The notes: generated by a model from the letters alone, not told the origin. A stretch of DNA of 64,000 nt from Hoylesella buccalis ATCC 35310 (GCF_000177075.1 NZ_ADEG01000039.1:1-64000), one strand, 5' to 3'. Positions 44,660-54,137 are shown, counted from the first letter of the stretch. Translations and numbers: made by a program.

Positions 44660-45811
44660 ATGAAAAAATTAGGATTACTTATTACCGCAGCTGCTATGGC
44701 AGCATCTGTTTCAGCACAAACTGTAACAGAAAGCAAGACATTTGACAACTTTTATATTGGTATTAACGGTGGAGTTGCAACCAAAACAACGGGAAACAGT
44801 TGGATGAAGAACTTGAATCCCAATGCAGGTCTTCGCATTGGTCGCAATTTTACGCCAGTTTTTGGTATGGCTGCAGAGAGCAATGCCTACTTCTCTAACA
44901 AGCCTCTCGCATCAACAGGCACGGCTGTACGCGCGCTCAACACCAGCTTGTTGGGTACTGTAAACCTCAGTAATTGGTTCGGTGGATATACTGGTGAGCC
45001 TCGTTCGTTCGAGTTGGTTGGTTTGTATGGCTTCGGTTGGGGTCACTTGTTTGGTAACACCGATGCTTACAAGAAGATGAATCACGACAACCTGATTTCC
45101 AAGGCTGCCGTTGACTTCGTGTTCAACTTGGGCACTGAGAAGGCATGGCAGTTCTATGTAGAACCAGCAATTGTATGGGCTTTGAACGGTGATGGTACAC
45201 AACCCATTGAGTACAACATCAACAAGTCAGCAGTACAGTTGAACGCTGGTTTCGTTTACAAGTTCAAGAACTCTAACGGAACCAACAACTTCACCATCGC
45301 ACAGCTTCGCGATCAGGCTGAAATTGATGGCTTGAATGCACAAATTAACAGTCTTCGCAGCGACTTGAATGGTAAAGATGCACAACTTTCTAACAAGGAT
45401 CGTCAGATTTCTGATCTTCAGAAAGCACTTGAAGAGTGCAAAAACAAGAAGCCTGTATACGTGAAGCCAGCTACGGCAACCAACCTGCAACCAACGGTTC
45501 TCTTCCGTGTTGGCCAGAGCGTTGTAGACCGTTCTCAGATGCCAAACGTTGAGATGATTGCTAAATACATGAAGAATCATAAGGATTCTAAGATCACCAT
45601 CAAGGGTTATGCTTCACCGGAAGGTCCTGCAGAGCTGAACCAACGTCTGTCAGAGAATCGTGCTAAGAATGTCAAGAACTTGCTCGTAGACAAGTATAAG
45701 ATTGCTCCCAGCCGCTTGACAGTTGTTGGTATGGGCGTGACAGACAAGCTGTTCAAGGAATATGACTTCAATCGTGTGGCTACTTTCAATGACGATACAA
45801 GCGTTGAATAA
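44660..45811 (+). CDS. OmpA-family outer-membrane protein
   Basis: A 383-residue porin-like protein. It has a Sec signal (MKKLGLLITAAAMAASVSAQ), then an N-terminal eight-stranded barrel (about 25-205). A helical linker with ALEEC and KNKK phrases follows (about 215-270). The C-terminal OmpA peptidoglycan-binding domain (about 275-375) carries KITIKGYASPEGPAELN and LSENRAKNVKNLL. It resembles the abundant Bacteroidota OmpA proteins that tie outer membrane to peptidoglycan. Confidence 0.92.
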   Translation: MKKLGLLITAAAMAASVSAQTVTESKTFDNFYIGINGGVATKTTGNSWMKNLNPNAGLRIGRNFTPVFGMAAESNAYFSNKPLASTGTAVRALNTSLLGTVNLSNWFGGYTGEPRSFELVGLYGFGWGHLFGNTDAYKKMNHDNLISKAAVDFVFNLGTEKAWQFYVEPAIVWALNGDGTQPIEYNINKSAVQLNAGFVYKFKNSNGTNNFTIAQLRDQAEIDGLNAQINSLRSDLNGKDAQLSNKDRQISDLQKALEECKNKKPVYVKPATATNLQPTVLFRVGQSVVDRSQMPNVEMIAKYMKNHKDSKITIKGYASPEGPAELNQRLSENRAKNVKNLLVDKYKIAPSRLTVVGMGVTDKLFKEYDFNRVATFNDDTSVE

Positions 45812-45836
45812 GCAACCACAAGATTAAAATATCACC

Positions 45837-45874
45837 AAATCCCGATGTTCTTCTATAGCGCATCGGGATTTTTT
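45837..45874 (+). terminator. Terminator of the OmpA-like gene
   Basis: AAATCCCGATG at 45837-45847 pairs with CATCGGGATTT at 45861-45871 around a 13-base loop, within a T6 tract. Confidence 0.88.
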
Positions 45875-46106
45875 AGTGCCCTGCCAACAGCCCTCGTTCT
45901 GCCTTTTTTCACCAATAAGATGAATGAGAAATGTCATTATAAACAGCGAATAAGTAAGGTAAATTACTTTCTTCGTCATCAAAGTAGATTATTTTGCGGA
46001 TGATAAAATATTCGGGCATCCCATGGGGTTATATCTTATAGCAACCCCAATTTCGCGCCTAAGCCTAAGGGGTTTGTGAAACATCTACATCAACAACAAC
46101 GTGAAA

Positions 46107-46883
46107 ATGAATCTTTTAAATAAAGTAGGACGCTATTCCTTCCTGTCAGAACCCTTCCATTGCGACTTCTCACAACGGCTGTTCATTGCCCGTTTGGGAA
46201 ATATTTTACTCAATGCCGCTGATTTCCACTCCAACGAACGTGGTTACGGCATGACCATTCTCCATCCGCTTCACAAAACTTGGGTGCTCTCTCGTCTGGC
46301 CATCGAGCTGGAAGAGATGCCCACGGCTTATCAAAAGTTCTACGTTGAAACGTGGGTGGAGGGTGTCATGAAATACTTTACCAACCGTAATTTTGCGGTG
46401 GTTGACGAAGGTGGACAAGTATTTGGCTATGGCCGTAGCGTTTGGGCCATGATTGATACAGACACACGCCAGCCCATCGACATCCAAGCTGTCAACGATG
46501 GAATTGTCAGTCAGTATGTTGAGGTAGAAAAATCATGCTCCATTGACAAGCCTTCTCGGGTGAAGATGACCGACGCTGCCCAACGGGTACGCACCATCAG
46601 CACTTGTTATAGTGATGTCGATATGAACGGACACATCAACAGCGTGAAGTACATTGAGCATGTCATGAATCTCTGGGACATGAATTTTCATCGCTCGCAT
46701 CAGCTCAAGCGGATTGATGTGGCCTATGTCGCCGAGGCTTATGGCGGAGATGAATTGGCCTTTTATGTGGAGCAGACTGGTTCCGAAGAATACTGTGTGC
46801 GAATCACCAAATACGCAAAAGCAGCGCCTCAAGAAGTGGAAGTTTGTAGGTGTAAATTGCTCTTTGTTCAAGCACGCCGCTAA
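46107..46883 (+). CDS. Acyl-ACP thioesterase
   Basis: Releases fatty acids from acyl carrier protein. The product is 258 residues from the ATG at 46107; the GTG two codons earlier is less likely. Two hot-dog domains: the first has NERGYGMTILHPLHKTWVLSRL, and the second the catalytic-type YSDVDMNGHINSVKYIEH. It stands alone after the OmpA terminator. The 22-bp array starts just after the stop codon. Confidence 0.88.
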   Translation: MNLLNKVGRYSFLSEPFHCDFSQRLFIARLGNILLNAADFHSNERGYGMTILHPLHKTWVLSRLAIELEEMPTAYQKFYVETWVEGVMKYFTNRNFAVVDEGGQVFGYGRSVWAMIDTDTRQPIDIQAVNDGIVSQYVEVEKSCSIDKPSRVKMTDAAQRVRTISTCYSDVDMNGHINSVKYIEHVMNLWDMNFHRSHQLKRIDVAYVAEAYGGDELAFYVEQTGSEEYCVRITKYAKAAPQEVEVCRCKLLFVQARR

Positions 46884-46887
46884 ACTC

Positions 46888-46990
46888 AATGAGTTTGGTG
46901 TCCAAACCCATTGATATTGGCCACTAAACCCATTGACTTTGCACCCCAATCTCTATGCTATTGGTTTTGGCTCTCATGGGCTTTCGTTCA
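46888..46990. repeat. 22-bp tandem array, five units
   Basis: Cores CAATG at 46888, CATTG at 46910, CATTG at 46932, CTATG at 46954 and CATGG at 46976, all exactly 22 bp apart. Bodies such as AGTTTGG, ATATTGG, ACTTTGC and CTATTGG match the arrays at 38.8 and 10.2 kb. Confidence 0.85.
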
Positions 46991-47053
46991 GAACATTGAT
47001 GGGGATGTTCTGTTATTTTGATGTTTTCCGTGTCTTAATCTGACAGAATTTAG

Positions 47054-47061
47054 TATCTTTG
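47054..47061 (+). promoter_or_regulatory. -7 box in front of the cobalamin riboswitch
   Basis: TATCTTTG. Transcription would start near 47068, at the beginning of the riboswitch aptamer. No well-spaced TTTG -33 element is visible. Confidence 0.55.
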
Positions 47062-47067
47062 CATTTG

Positions 47068-47228
47068 CAATTGGTTCTATACGGATAGAATGAAAAAGGG
47101 AATCAGGTGAAAGTCCTGAACAGTCCCGCTGCTGTGAGCAACCTTCAGCGCATGCGAACACAAAGCCACTGACAATTTTTCGGGAAGGCGTTTGCATGAT
47201 GGGTTGCAAGTCAGAAGACCTGCCGTTG
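47068..47228 (+). ncRNA. Cobalamin (B12) riboswitch
   Basis: The class is shown by conserved elements in order: GGGAATCAGGTG near 47098-47109, CAGTCCCGCTGCTGTGA near 47121-47137, the GCCACTG B12-box segment at 47165-47171 with GGGAAGGCG, and AAGTCAGAAGACCTGCC at 47208-47224. A following hairpin (CTATTCG at 47239-47245 with CGAATAG at 47259-47265) lies just before the btuB start and may be the expression platform. B12 binding is expected to lower expression of the two transport genes. Confidence 0.93.
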
Positions 47229-47291
47229 CAACATGTTCCTATTCGGACTCGAGGAAGACGAATAGATGAAATTTAATTGTAAAACTGTTTC

Positions 47292-49271
47292 ATGCCAAGG
47301 TGTGTCATCACATTCGTGTTGTGCGCGTGTGTCTTGTCTGGTTTTTCGCAGAACGATTCGATACATGACCAGGTTCATGTGTTGGATACCGTTGTTGTAT
47401 CCCGCCTGCGCAGCCATCGCTCCCTGCAGAGTACTACTCCGCTTCATACGCTCGGTCACAACGATTTGCAGCGCATGGGGGTATCCACGATGGCGGATGC
47501 CTTGCACCGTATACCGGGTATTACCTTGCGTGATTACGGTGGAGCTGGTGGCATGAAAACGGTGTCGGTGCGTGGTTTCGGCACACAGCACACGGGGGTG
47601 AGCTATGATGGTATCTTATTGAACAATAGTCAGAATGGCGAGATAGACCTCTCACACTATTCGTTGGATAATCTGGGCAGCCTGTCGTTGCTGGTAGGCG
47701 ATAACGACCAGCTTTTCATTCCTGCGCGCAATGCCAGCGTACCCTCATTGTTGTTGTTGGAAACACGCTCCATGCTATTTGACGATGCTGCGCCGCACGT
47801 CACGTCACAGTTGCGTGTCGGCTCGTTTGGCTATGTGGGTCCGTTTGTTCGGTACGAGCAGAAACTGTCTTCCCGCATGGCACTCTCGGCCCTGGGTGAG
47901 TATGTGTATGCGGAGAACGACTATCCGTTCACCTTGCGTAACGTTTCAGTTGTAACTCGTGAGCGTCGCACCAACAGTAGGATGAATACTGGTCATGCTG
48001 AGCTGAATGCGTCGTGGCTTCCGGTATCCCATCATGAGTTGAAGGCGAAGGTGTATTATTACGACAACCGCCAGCAGTTGCCCGGCATAGTGAGGTATTA
48101 TACCAACGAGAGTGATGAGACGTTGCACACGCAAAACTTTTTTGCGCAGGCGCAGTATGTGGTCACCAGCCTTCCCAAGTGGTCGTTCAAGTGGTTGGGA
48201 AAGTTCAATTGGTCATCGTCAAACTATCGCAATGGCAACTATCCAGATGGCGTGGTTGATGGGCATTACTGGCAGCGCGAGGCCTACACCTCGGCATGTG
48301 TCTTGTATGCTCCAAGCCGCCAATGGGCTTTCGATTATTCTGTTGATTACATCTTCAACAACCTCAACAGCTCTCGATTGTATGATGTGAAACCCTATCG
48401 CCAGGCACTGTTGCAAACGCTGTCGGCCACTTATCGTCAACAGCGTTTCAAGGTGTTGGCCCGCTTGTTGGGGTCGCTTTACTTCAATGGGGCCCGCAAA
48501 GGTGACGGATCCGATGACATGCGCCGCTTGTCACCCTCTGTTTCTCTATCGTATCAGTTGCTCCACCAGCCTGCCATGTATCTGCGCGCCTCGTATAAAA
48601 ACATCTTCAGGGTTCCGACGTTCAATGAAAACTACTTCTACCATTATGGTAGCAAGGATTTGAAACCCGAGTTGACCGATCAGTTGAATATTGGACTCAC
48701 CTTCCTGCATGACCAGTCGCCTTGGCGGATAGAGGCCTCACTCGACGGTTATCTCAACCATGTGAAAGACAAGATTGTGGCTGTGCCGTACAATATGTTT
48801 GTGTGGAGCAATATCAATGTAGGTAAGGTGCGTATCCTTGGGCTGGATGCCATGCTTCGTGCGGCTTGTCAGTTGGTGCCGCAACATGTGTTGCGGTACA
48901 CGGGCAGTTATGGCTTTCAGCGTGCAGCCAACCGAACACTGAAAACGTCTCCTTACTATAACAACCAAATAGCCTATATGCCCCTGCACTCTGGCAGTAT
49001 GTCGTTGGCCTATGAGAATCCTTGGGTTAACCTTACCGTGCATGCCTCGGGCGTGAGCAGTAACTGGAGCAACAACGAACACCATGACCAGAGCAAAATT
49101 GGAGGCTACATGGAATGGGGCGTCATGGCTGCCCGAACGTTCAAGGTGTGGCGCCATTCTTTGGCTGTAAGGGCTGATGTCAAGAATATTTTTAACCGAC
49201 AATATGAGATTGTGGCCGGCTATCCGATGCCTGGCATCCAATATCAAATAACAATGAATTATCAATTTTAA
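47292..49271 (+). CDS. btuB: TonB-dependent cobalamin receptor (BtuB-like)
   Basis: A 659-residue outer-membrane receptor with a Sec signal (VITFVLCACVLSGFSQ). A plug domain follows (about 35-150: LDTVVVSRLRSH, MADALHRIPGITLRDYGG, VRGFGTQHTGVSYDGI). The 22-strand-type barrel ends in YQITMNYQF with a terminal aromatic. The cobalamin riboswitch upstream and the BtuG-like gene 8 bases downstream give it a B12-uptake role. It is transcribed with that gene. Confidence 0.92.
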   Translation: MPRCVITFVLCACVLSGFSQNDSIHDQVHVLDTVVVSRLRSHRSLQSTTPLHTLGHNDLQRMGVSTMADALHRIPGITLRDYGGAGGMKTVSVRGFGTQHTGVSYDGILLNNSQNGEIDLSHYSLDNLGSLSLLVGDNDQLFIPARNASVPSLLLLETRSMLFDDAAPHVTSQLRVGSFGYVGPFVRYEQKLSSRMALSALGEYVYAENDYPFTLRNVSVVTRERRTNSRMNTGHAELNASWLPVSHHELKAKVYYYDNRQQLPGIVRYYTNESDETLHTQNFFAQAQYVVTSLPKWSFKWLGKFNWSSSNYRNGNYPDGVVDGHYWQREAYTSACVLYAPSRQWAFDYSVDYIFNNLNSSRLYDVKPYRQALLQTLSATYRQQRFKVLARLLGSLYFNGARKGDGSDDMRRLSPSVSLSYQLLHQPAMYLRASYKNIFRVPTFNENYFYHYGSKDLKPELTDQLNIGLTFLHDQSPWRIEASLDGYLNHVKDKIVAVPYNMFVWSNINVGKVRILGLDAMLRAACQLVPQHVLRYTGSYGFQRAANRTLKTSPYYNNQIAYMPLHSGSMSLAYENPWVNLTVHASGVSSNWSNNEHHDQSKIGGYMEWGVMAARTFKVWRHSLAVRADVKNIFNRQYEIVAGYPMPGIQYQITMNYQF

Positions 49272-49278
49272 AAAAACA

Positions 49279-50418
49279 ATGAAGATGAAAAAGTATTTAT
49301 TAAGTTTTGCCGTGTTGTTGATGGGCATGGCCATGTTCACGTCATGTAGTGACGATGAAGAGGATGTAACGCCTGGTCCTACTCCAATGAAGATGAAAAC
49401 CACAGGCATTTATGTCATTAATCAAGGTAACGAGTATGCCAAGATTTCCGGCAGCATTACGGGCATTTCCACCAAGAACTGGAACGCAACCCAAAACTTC
49501 TTTGAGCTTGCCAACGGCCGAAAGCTGGGCATGACGCCCAATGATGCCATTATTTATGGCAGCCGCATGTACATTGCGGTATCTGCAGAAGGCACGGTAG
49601 AAGTGTTAGACAAGAACACCATGAAGTCGGTGAAACAAGTCAAGATTACCGACCTGCTGGGTAGTAAGGAAGGATATTACCCCCGCCATTTGGCAAGTGC
49701 CTATGGATGTGTGTATGTAACCACGTTTGGCGGCTATGTGGCAGCCATCGATACCGTATCATTGAGCTTGAAAAAGAAATACCAGGTAGGGTCTTATCCC
49801 GAAGGAATCACCGTGCATGGTAATACGTTGTATGTGGCTAATTCTGACTGGGGAAGAGGAAAAGGCAACTTATCTGAAATCAATCTGATCAACGGCACCG
49901 TGGCATCCATCAACGATCCGCTGGTTGTCAACCCCTCGAGCATCAAGGTTGTTTCCAAAGGTTTGTTTGTTCTCGACTCCGGTAAGTATGATAAGACAGG
50001 CAATCAGCAAGGTGCCGGCGTCATTCGGTTCATGTATGGAAAGGCTAAAAAGGTTGCCGATGCCACCATGATGGCCGTCATGAGCGTGAGTGGTAAGCCA
50101 CACCGCATCTACACCATCAATGCTCCGTACACCAAACCGGCTACACCTGTTACATACCAGGTGTACGACATGCATACGGGTAAGACCAGTACGTTTATCA
50201 AAGAAGGGGTAGACTGTCCGGCTGCAATAGCGGTTGATCCCGTTTCGGGTTATGTGTACATTACGTCTTACAAGAAGAGTCCAGACACAGGCTTTGCTGA
50301 TTATAGCACACCGGGCTATGTGAATATCTATGATGAGTCGGGTGTGTTGCTCAAAACATTACCCACCGGCGTTGGTCCAGGTGCCATTGTTTTTGACCAT
50401 CATAACGTGATGCAGTAA
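49279..50418 (+). CDS. BtuG-like surface lipoprotein (DUF5074-type beta-propeller)
   Basis: A 379-residue lipoprotein (signal ending FTSCSDDEE; acidic residues after the lipid cysteine are typical of surface export in Bacteroidota). The body has repeated propeller blades: GIYVINQGNEYAKISGSI, GSRMYIAVSAEGTVEVLDKNT, GCVYVTTFGGYVAAIDT, GNTLYVANSD, YVYITSYKK. Position after btuB under a B12 riboswitch matches BtuG, which captures cobalamin and hands it to BtuB. Ligand-binding residues cannot be judged here. Confidence 0.87.
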   Translation: MKMKKYLLSFAVLLMGMAMFTSCSDDEEDVTPGPTPMKMKTTGIYVINQGNEYAKISGSITGISTKNWNATQNFFELANGRKLGMTPNDAIIYGSRMYIAVSAEGTVEVLDKNTMKSVKQVKITDLLGSKEGYYPRHLASAYGCVYVTTFGGYVAAIDTVSLSLKKKYQVGSYPEGITVHGNTLYVANSDWGRGKGNLSEINLINGTVASINDPLVVNPSSIKVVSKGLFVLDSGKYDKTGNQQGAGVIRFMYGKAKKVADATMMAVMSVSGKPHRIYTINAPYTKPATPVTYQVYDMHTGKTSTFIKEGVDCPAAIAVDPVSGYVYITSYKKSPDTGFADYSTPGYVNIYDESGVLLKTLPTGVGPGAIVFDHHNVMQ

Positions 50419-50469
50419 GCTGAACGCTGCATCGTATACACTATAGTCTGTGAGCTTCATAGACGCGAC

Positions 50470-50507
50470 ATGCCACCTCGGTTGTAACACATCGGGGTGG
50501 CATTTTT
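50470..50507 (+). terminator. Terminator of the B12 operon
   Basis: ATGCCACC at 50470-50477 pairs with GGTGGCAT at 50496-50503, with further pairing inside (CGG/TCG), followed by TTTTT. Confidence 0.85.
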
Positions 50508-50585
50508 CAGTTCGCAGCTTTTGCGTCTTCATGCATGAAGGCTGTAAAAGTTAGCATGGACGACCCATCGGTCAATTATTTTGGC

Positions 50586-50805
50586 TATCTTTGTAAAAGA
50601 TTGGCTTCGCCTTAACATAGAAAGTAAACTTTCTCTGTCTTCGGCTTGCACTATCTTTGTAGAAGATTGGCTTCGCCTCAACAAAGAAAGTAATCTTTCT
50701 CTGTCTTCGGCTTGCACTATCTTTGCAGAAGATAGGCCGCACCTCAACATAGAAAGTGAACTTTCTCTGTGTTCGGCTTGCGCAATCTTTGTAATAAAGT
50801 AAACT
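50586..50805 (+). repeat. 66-bp tandem repeat carrying promoter-like boxes and palindromes
   Basis: TATCTTTG at 50586, 50652 and 50718, and the decayed AATCTTTG at 50784, are exactly 66 bp apart, giving three full units plus a partial one. Each full unit also holds GATTGGCTTCGCC or a variant and a palindrome: AGAAAGT-AA-ACTTTCT, AGAAAG-TAAT-CTTTCT, AGAAAGT-GA-ACTTTCT. The array ends 17 bases before the GH20 start codon, so it forms that gene's promoter region. Confidence 0.88.
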
Positions 50806-50821
50806 TGAACAATCTTTCGAT

Positions 50822-53230
50822 ATGAAGAAAACAATCTTGATGAGCGTATGCCTGTGGTTGCTCGCTACCATGGGATATGCGCAAAGTGCGCCAAACATGG
50901 CAAATTACAGTGTGATTCCTTTGCCACGACAAATCAATATGGTGAAGAGTAAGGGCTTTGTGCTGACCCCTCAAACCCGAATTGTGTACCCAGCACGTGA
51001 CAGTGTGCTGAAGAAAGATGCCCAATTGCTGGCATCTTACATCTTTGAACTCACGGGCTTGCAACTCAAAGTGGCGACCAGTGCCACAGATGCACACAAC
51101 ATTGAGTTGTGTACGGGACTGTCACATCTCAACAAGGAGGCGTACAGCATGCGTGTTTCCGCACAAAAAATAACCATTCAGGGGGCGTCGGCCGCTGGCA
51201 CTTTTTATGGTATACAAACCTTGCGAAAGGCAATTCCCTTGAAGTGTAATATGGAGAAGGGAAGATGTGAGAAAGAGGATGGGAAGAGCAAGAAGTGCTG
51301 TTCAGCAACAGAACAGAAGGACTTGCTGCCTTATTCGTCAGGAATTGTGTTTCCAGCAGGTGAGATAATAGATTATCCGCAATATGCTTATCGGGGTGCC
51401 ATGCTCGATGTGGCACGCCATTTCTTTGGGGTAGAAGCTGTCAAGACATTTATCGACATGCTTGCTTTGCACAACATCAATAATTTTCATTGGCATTTGA
51501 CCGATGATCAGGGTTGGCGTATCGAGATAAAAAAATATCCATTGCTGACCCAGAAGGCTGCATTCCGACCCGAAACGGCTATCGGACACACAGACAAGAA
51601 GGATGGCAAACCCCATGGAGGTTATTATACGCAGCAACAAATCAAGGAGATAGTGCAGTATGCTGCCGAGCGTCACATCAACATCGTGCCCGAGATAGAT
51701 ATGCCAGGACACATGGTGGCAGCATTGGCAGCCTATCCGGAGCTGGGCTGTACGGGCGGACCGTACAGCGTACGCACAGAGTGGGGCATTGCAGAGGAGG
51801 TGCTTTGCGCCGGCAACGACAGCACTTTGCAGTTTGCCAAAGACGTGATTGCCGAGGTGATGCAGCTCTTTCCTGGTCCGTATATCAACATTGGCGGCGA
51901 CGAATGTCCAAAGAAGTCGTGGCAAAACTGTGCAAAATGTCAGGCGAAGATTCAAAGTCTGGGACTTGTTACCGATGCACAGCACACCAAAGAGCAGCGT
52001 TTGCAAAGCTACTTTATGACCGAAATGACTAATTTTATCACTCAGCATGGGCGAAAAGTGTGTGGCTGGGACGAAATATTGGAAGGTGGTGTGGCGCCTA
52101 ACGCAACGGTGTTGTCGTGGCGAGGCATTCAAGGAGCCGAACAGGCTGCCCGCTTGGGACACGATGCCATTATGTGTCCTACTTCGAACATGTATTTCGA
52201 TTATTACCAAACCGAAGACAGAGCCAACGAGCCTGTGGCTTTCAATGCCTATCTGCCCATTGAGAAGGTGTATGCTTTCCAGCCTGTTCCTACGTCGCTG
52301 ACGCCACAACAGGCAAAGCATATCATTGGTGTGCAAGCCAATCTGTGGACCGAACAGATAAAAACGCTATCGCATGTAGAATATATGATGTTGCCACGAT
52401 TGGCAGCAGCGTGCGAGGTGCAGTGGTCGAGCGAGCAGGAGAAGGATTATGGCAGCTTCTTACAGCGGTTGCCTCACATGCTGCAACTCTACACAACTTG
52501 CGGCTATCGATATGCTGAACATTATTTCACGGTGAACACGGTGCTGACACCATCGCCCAAAGGGCAAGCCATGGAGGTGGCTCTCAGTGCACCGGGGAAG
52601 GCGAAAATCTATTATACCACTGATGGAAGTGAGCCAAATGAGCAAAGCAAACCGTACAAAAAGCCGTTTTGTCTCAAGCGATCTGCTACCATTAAAGCCA
52701 TAGCTTATAGCGATAGTCTGCACAGTGATGTGACGAAAGAGCAAGTCATTGTTCACAAAGCCATGATGAAACCCGTTCGTTTTTGCACGCCACCCAACCA
52801 TGCTTATCAAGGAAACAGTCCACAAGAGTTGGTGAATGGATTGCTGGGTAACACTTCGTTTCACTCTGGACGTTGGGTAGGATTCGTGGGAAACGATATG
52901 GACATCATCATCGATCTGCAACGCAGGATGCCCATTAGGAGTGTATCGGTGCGCACACTTACCGAACAATCCAACTGGATATTCCCCGACCGAGGCGTTT
53001 CGCTATTGGTGTCTGACGATGGAGAGCATTTCAAGGAGGTGTTTGCGGATACTAAACAATCGCTTCCACTCGTTGTGCCACCCAGTGTAAACACACAGAA
53101 GATAACGCTTGAAAACGTCAAAGCACGGTATCTACGCATCAAGGTGTTGTCCGAACACAGTATGCCCCAATGGCATTATGGTTATGGACAGCCCGCCTTC
53201 TTGTTCGTAGACGAGATAACGGTTGATTAA
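50822..53230 (+). CDS. Beta-N-acetylhexosaminidase, GH20
   Basis: An 802-residue exported glycosidase removing terminal GlcNAc/GalNAc from glycans. After the Sec signal (LWLLATMGYAQ) comes the N-terminal GH20b domain. The catalytic barrel follows (about 185-560, FHWHLTDDQGWR near 222 and the Asp-Glu catalytic pair in NIGGDECPKKSW near 357). A chitobiase-type sandwich (IYYTTDGSEPNEQ, about 590) and an F5/8-type carbohydrate-binding domain (about 650-800) complete it. A Cys/Lys-rich stretch near residues 140-160 (MEKGRCEKEDGKSKKCC) looks like an insertion. With the sialidase it fits stepwise mucin glycan trimming. Confidence 0.93.
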   Translation: MKKTILMSVCLWLLATMGYAQSAPNMANYSVIPLPRQINMVKSKGFVLTPQTRIVYPARDSVLKKDAQLLASYIFELTGLQLKVATSATDAHNIELCTGLSHLNKEAYSMRVSAQKITIQGASAAGTFYGIQTLRKAIPLKCNMEKGRCEKEDGKSKKCCSATEQKDLLPYSSGIVFPAGEIIDYPQYAYRGAMLDVARHFFGVEAVKTFIDMLALHNINNFHWHLTDDQGWRIEIKKYPLLTQKAAFRPETAIGHTDKKDGKPHGGYYTQQQIKEIVQYAAERHINIVPEIDMPGHMVAALAAYPELGCTGGPYSVRTEWGIAEEVLCAGNDSTLQFAKDVIAEVMQLFPGPYINIGGDECPKKSWQNCAKCQAKIQSLGLVTDAQHTKEQRLQSYFMTEMTNFITQHGRKVCGWDEILEGGVAPNATVLSWRGIQGAEQAARLGHDAIMCPTSNMYFDYYQTEDRANEPVAFNAYLPIEKVYAFQPVPTSLTPQQAKHIIGVQANLWTEQIKTLSHVEYMMLPRLAAACEVQWSSEQEKDYGSFLQRLPHMLQLYTTCGYRYAEHYFTVNTVLTPSPKGQAMEVALSAPGKAKIYYTTDGSEPNEQSKPYKKPFCLKRSATIKAIAYSDSLHSDVTKEQVIVHKAMMKPVRFCTPPNHAYQGNSPQELVNGLLGNTSFHSGRWVGFVGNDMDIIIDLQRRMPIRSVSVRTLTEQSNWIFPDRGVSLLVSDDGEHFKEVFADTKQSLPLVVPPSVNTQKITLENVKARYLRIKVLSEHSMPQWHYGYGQPAFLFVDEITVD

Positions 53231-53247
53231 GAAAACCGTAGGAAGAG

Positions 53248-53280
53248 AGTTCATCGTGCATGGTCATGATGAACTTTTTC
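53248..53280 (+). terminator. Terminator of the GH20 gene
   Basis: AGTTCATC at 53248-53255 pairs with GATGAACT at 53268-53275, followed by TTTTC. A second hairpin (ATAAAAGTT at 53326-53334 with AACTTTTAT at 53346-53354) lies further on. Confidence 0.8.
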
Positions 53281-53432
53281 GATGAAAAGGATATGACATG
53301 ACCAGATAAATGCGATTGATGACGGATAAAAGTTTTGCCCGCTGCAACTTTTATAGCTGTGCCATCGTCCTATAAACAGTTAGTAAATGGCCTCTTTTGG
53401 TAGGCCATGTAATCCTCTAAATTGTAAATGGT

Positions 53433-54137
53433 ATGAAGAAAATACTTTGGTTGGCATGTGTTGTGGTATGCGTAGTGACACTCGCATCGTGTGTGAACGT
53501 CGTTAAAAGGAAGGATGGCGGAAAGAAAATCACAAAAAACGTGAAGGTGCAACCGTTTAAACGCATCAAGTTAGAAATGGCTTGTGAAGTGCATTTTGTG
53601 CAAGCTGATTCAGTGAGTGTCAAGATTGTAGGGCCAGAAAATGTGATTAAGCACATCAAGACCATTAGTGACGGAACGGAATTGACCATCCAACATACAC
53701 GAAATAATGGGTGGAAAAACCTCCGTTCTTCCGATGACGTGAATATCTATCTTACTTCCCCTGACCTTATTTCGGTGTTGATGCGGGGCGCCGGTGATTT
53801 CAATATCGATCGACATCTGGATACAGATACCTTGATAATTCGATTGGAAGGGGCTGGTGATGTTGAGATAAAGGATCTGATTTGCGATGAGGTGAATGTG
53901 GAAATGAAAGGGGCCGGCGATATCGAACTCGACCAAGTGATTGCGTCTAAAGCCTCGTTAAAACTCAAAGGAGTAGGAGATGTCAAAGCTCATCTGGCAA
54001 AATGTGACTGGGCGCAATGTGAACTCGAAGGGGTTGGCGACATCGAACTGTCAGGAACGGTTAGGCATTTCAGACACAAGGTGAGAGGAACGGGCTCTAT
54101 CAACACAGACGATTTGCAGATTCTTTCCAATCATTAG
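53433..54137 (+). CDS. DUF2807 (head GIN domain) lipoprotein
   Basis: A 234-residue lipoprotein (lipobox VTLASC). The remainder is a right-handed beta-helix-like repeat typical of DUF2807 (GIN) domains: repeated GAGD/GVGD turns (MRGAGDFNID, EGAGDVEIKD, KGAGDIELD, KGVGDVKAH, EGVGDIELSG). Such proteins are common in Bacteroidota envelopes; function is not established. Transcribed alone. Confidence 0.87.
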   Translation: MKKILWLACVVVCVVTLASCVNVVKRKDGGKKITKNVKVQPFKRIKLEMACEVHFVQADSVSVKIVGPENVIKHIKTISDGTELTIQHTRNNGWKNLRSSDDVNIYLTSPDLISVLMRGAGDFNIDRHLDTDTLIIRLEGAGDVEIKDLICDEVNVEMKGAGDIELDQVIASKASLKLKGVGDVKAHLAKCDWAQCELEGVGDIELSGTVRHFRHKVRGTGSINTDDLQILSNH

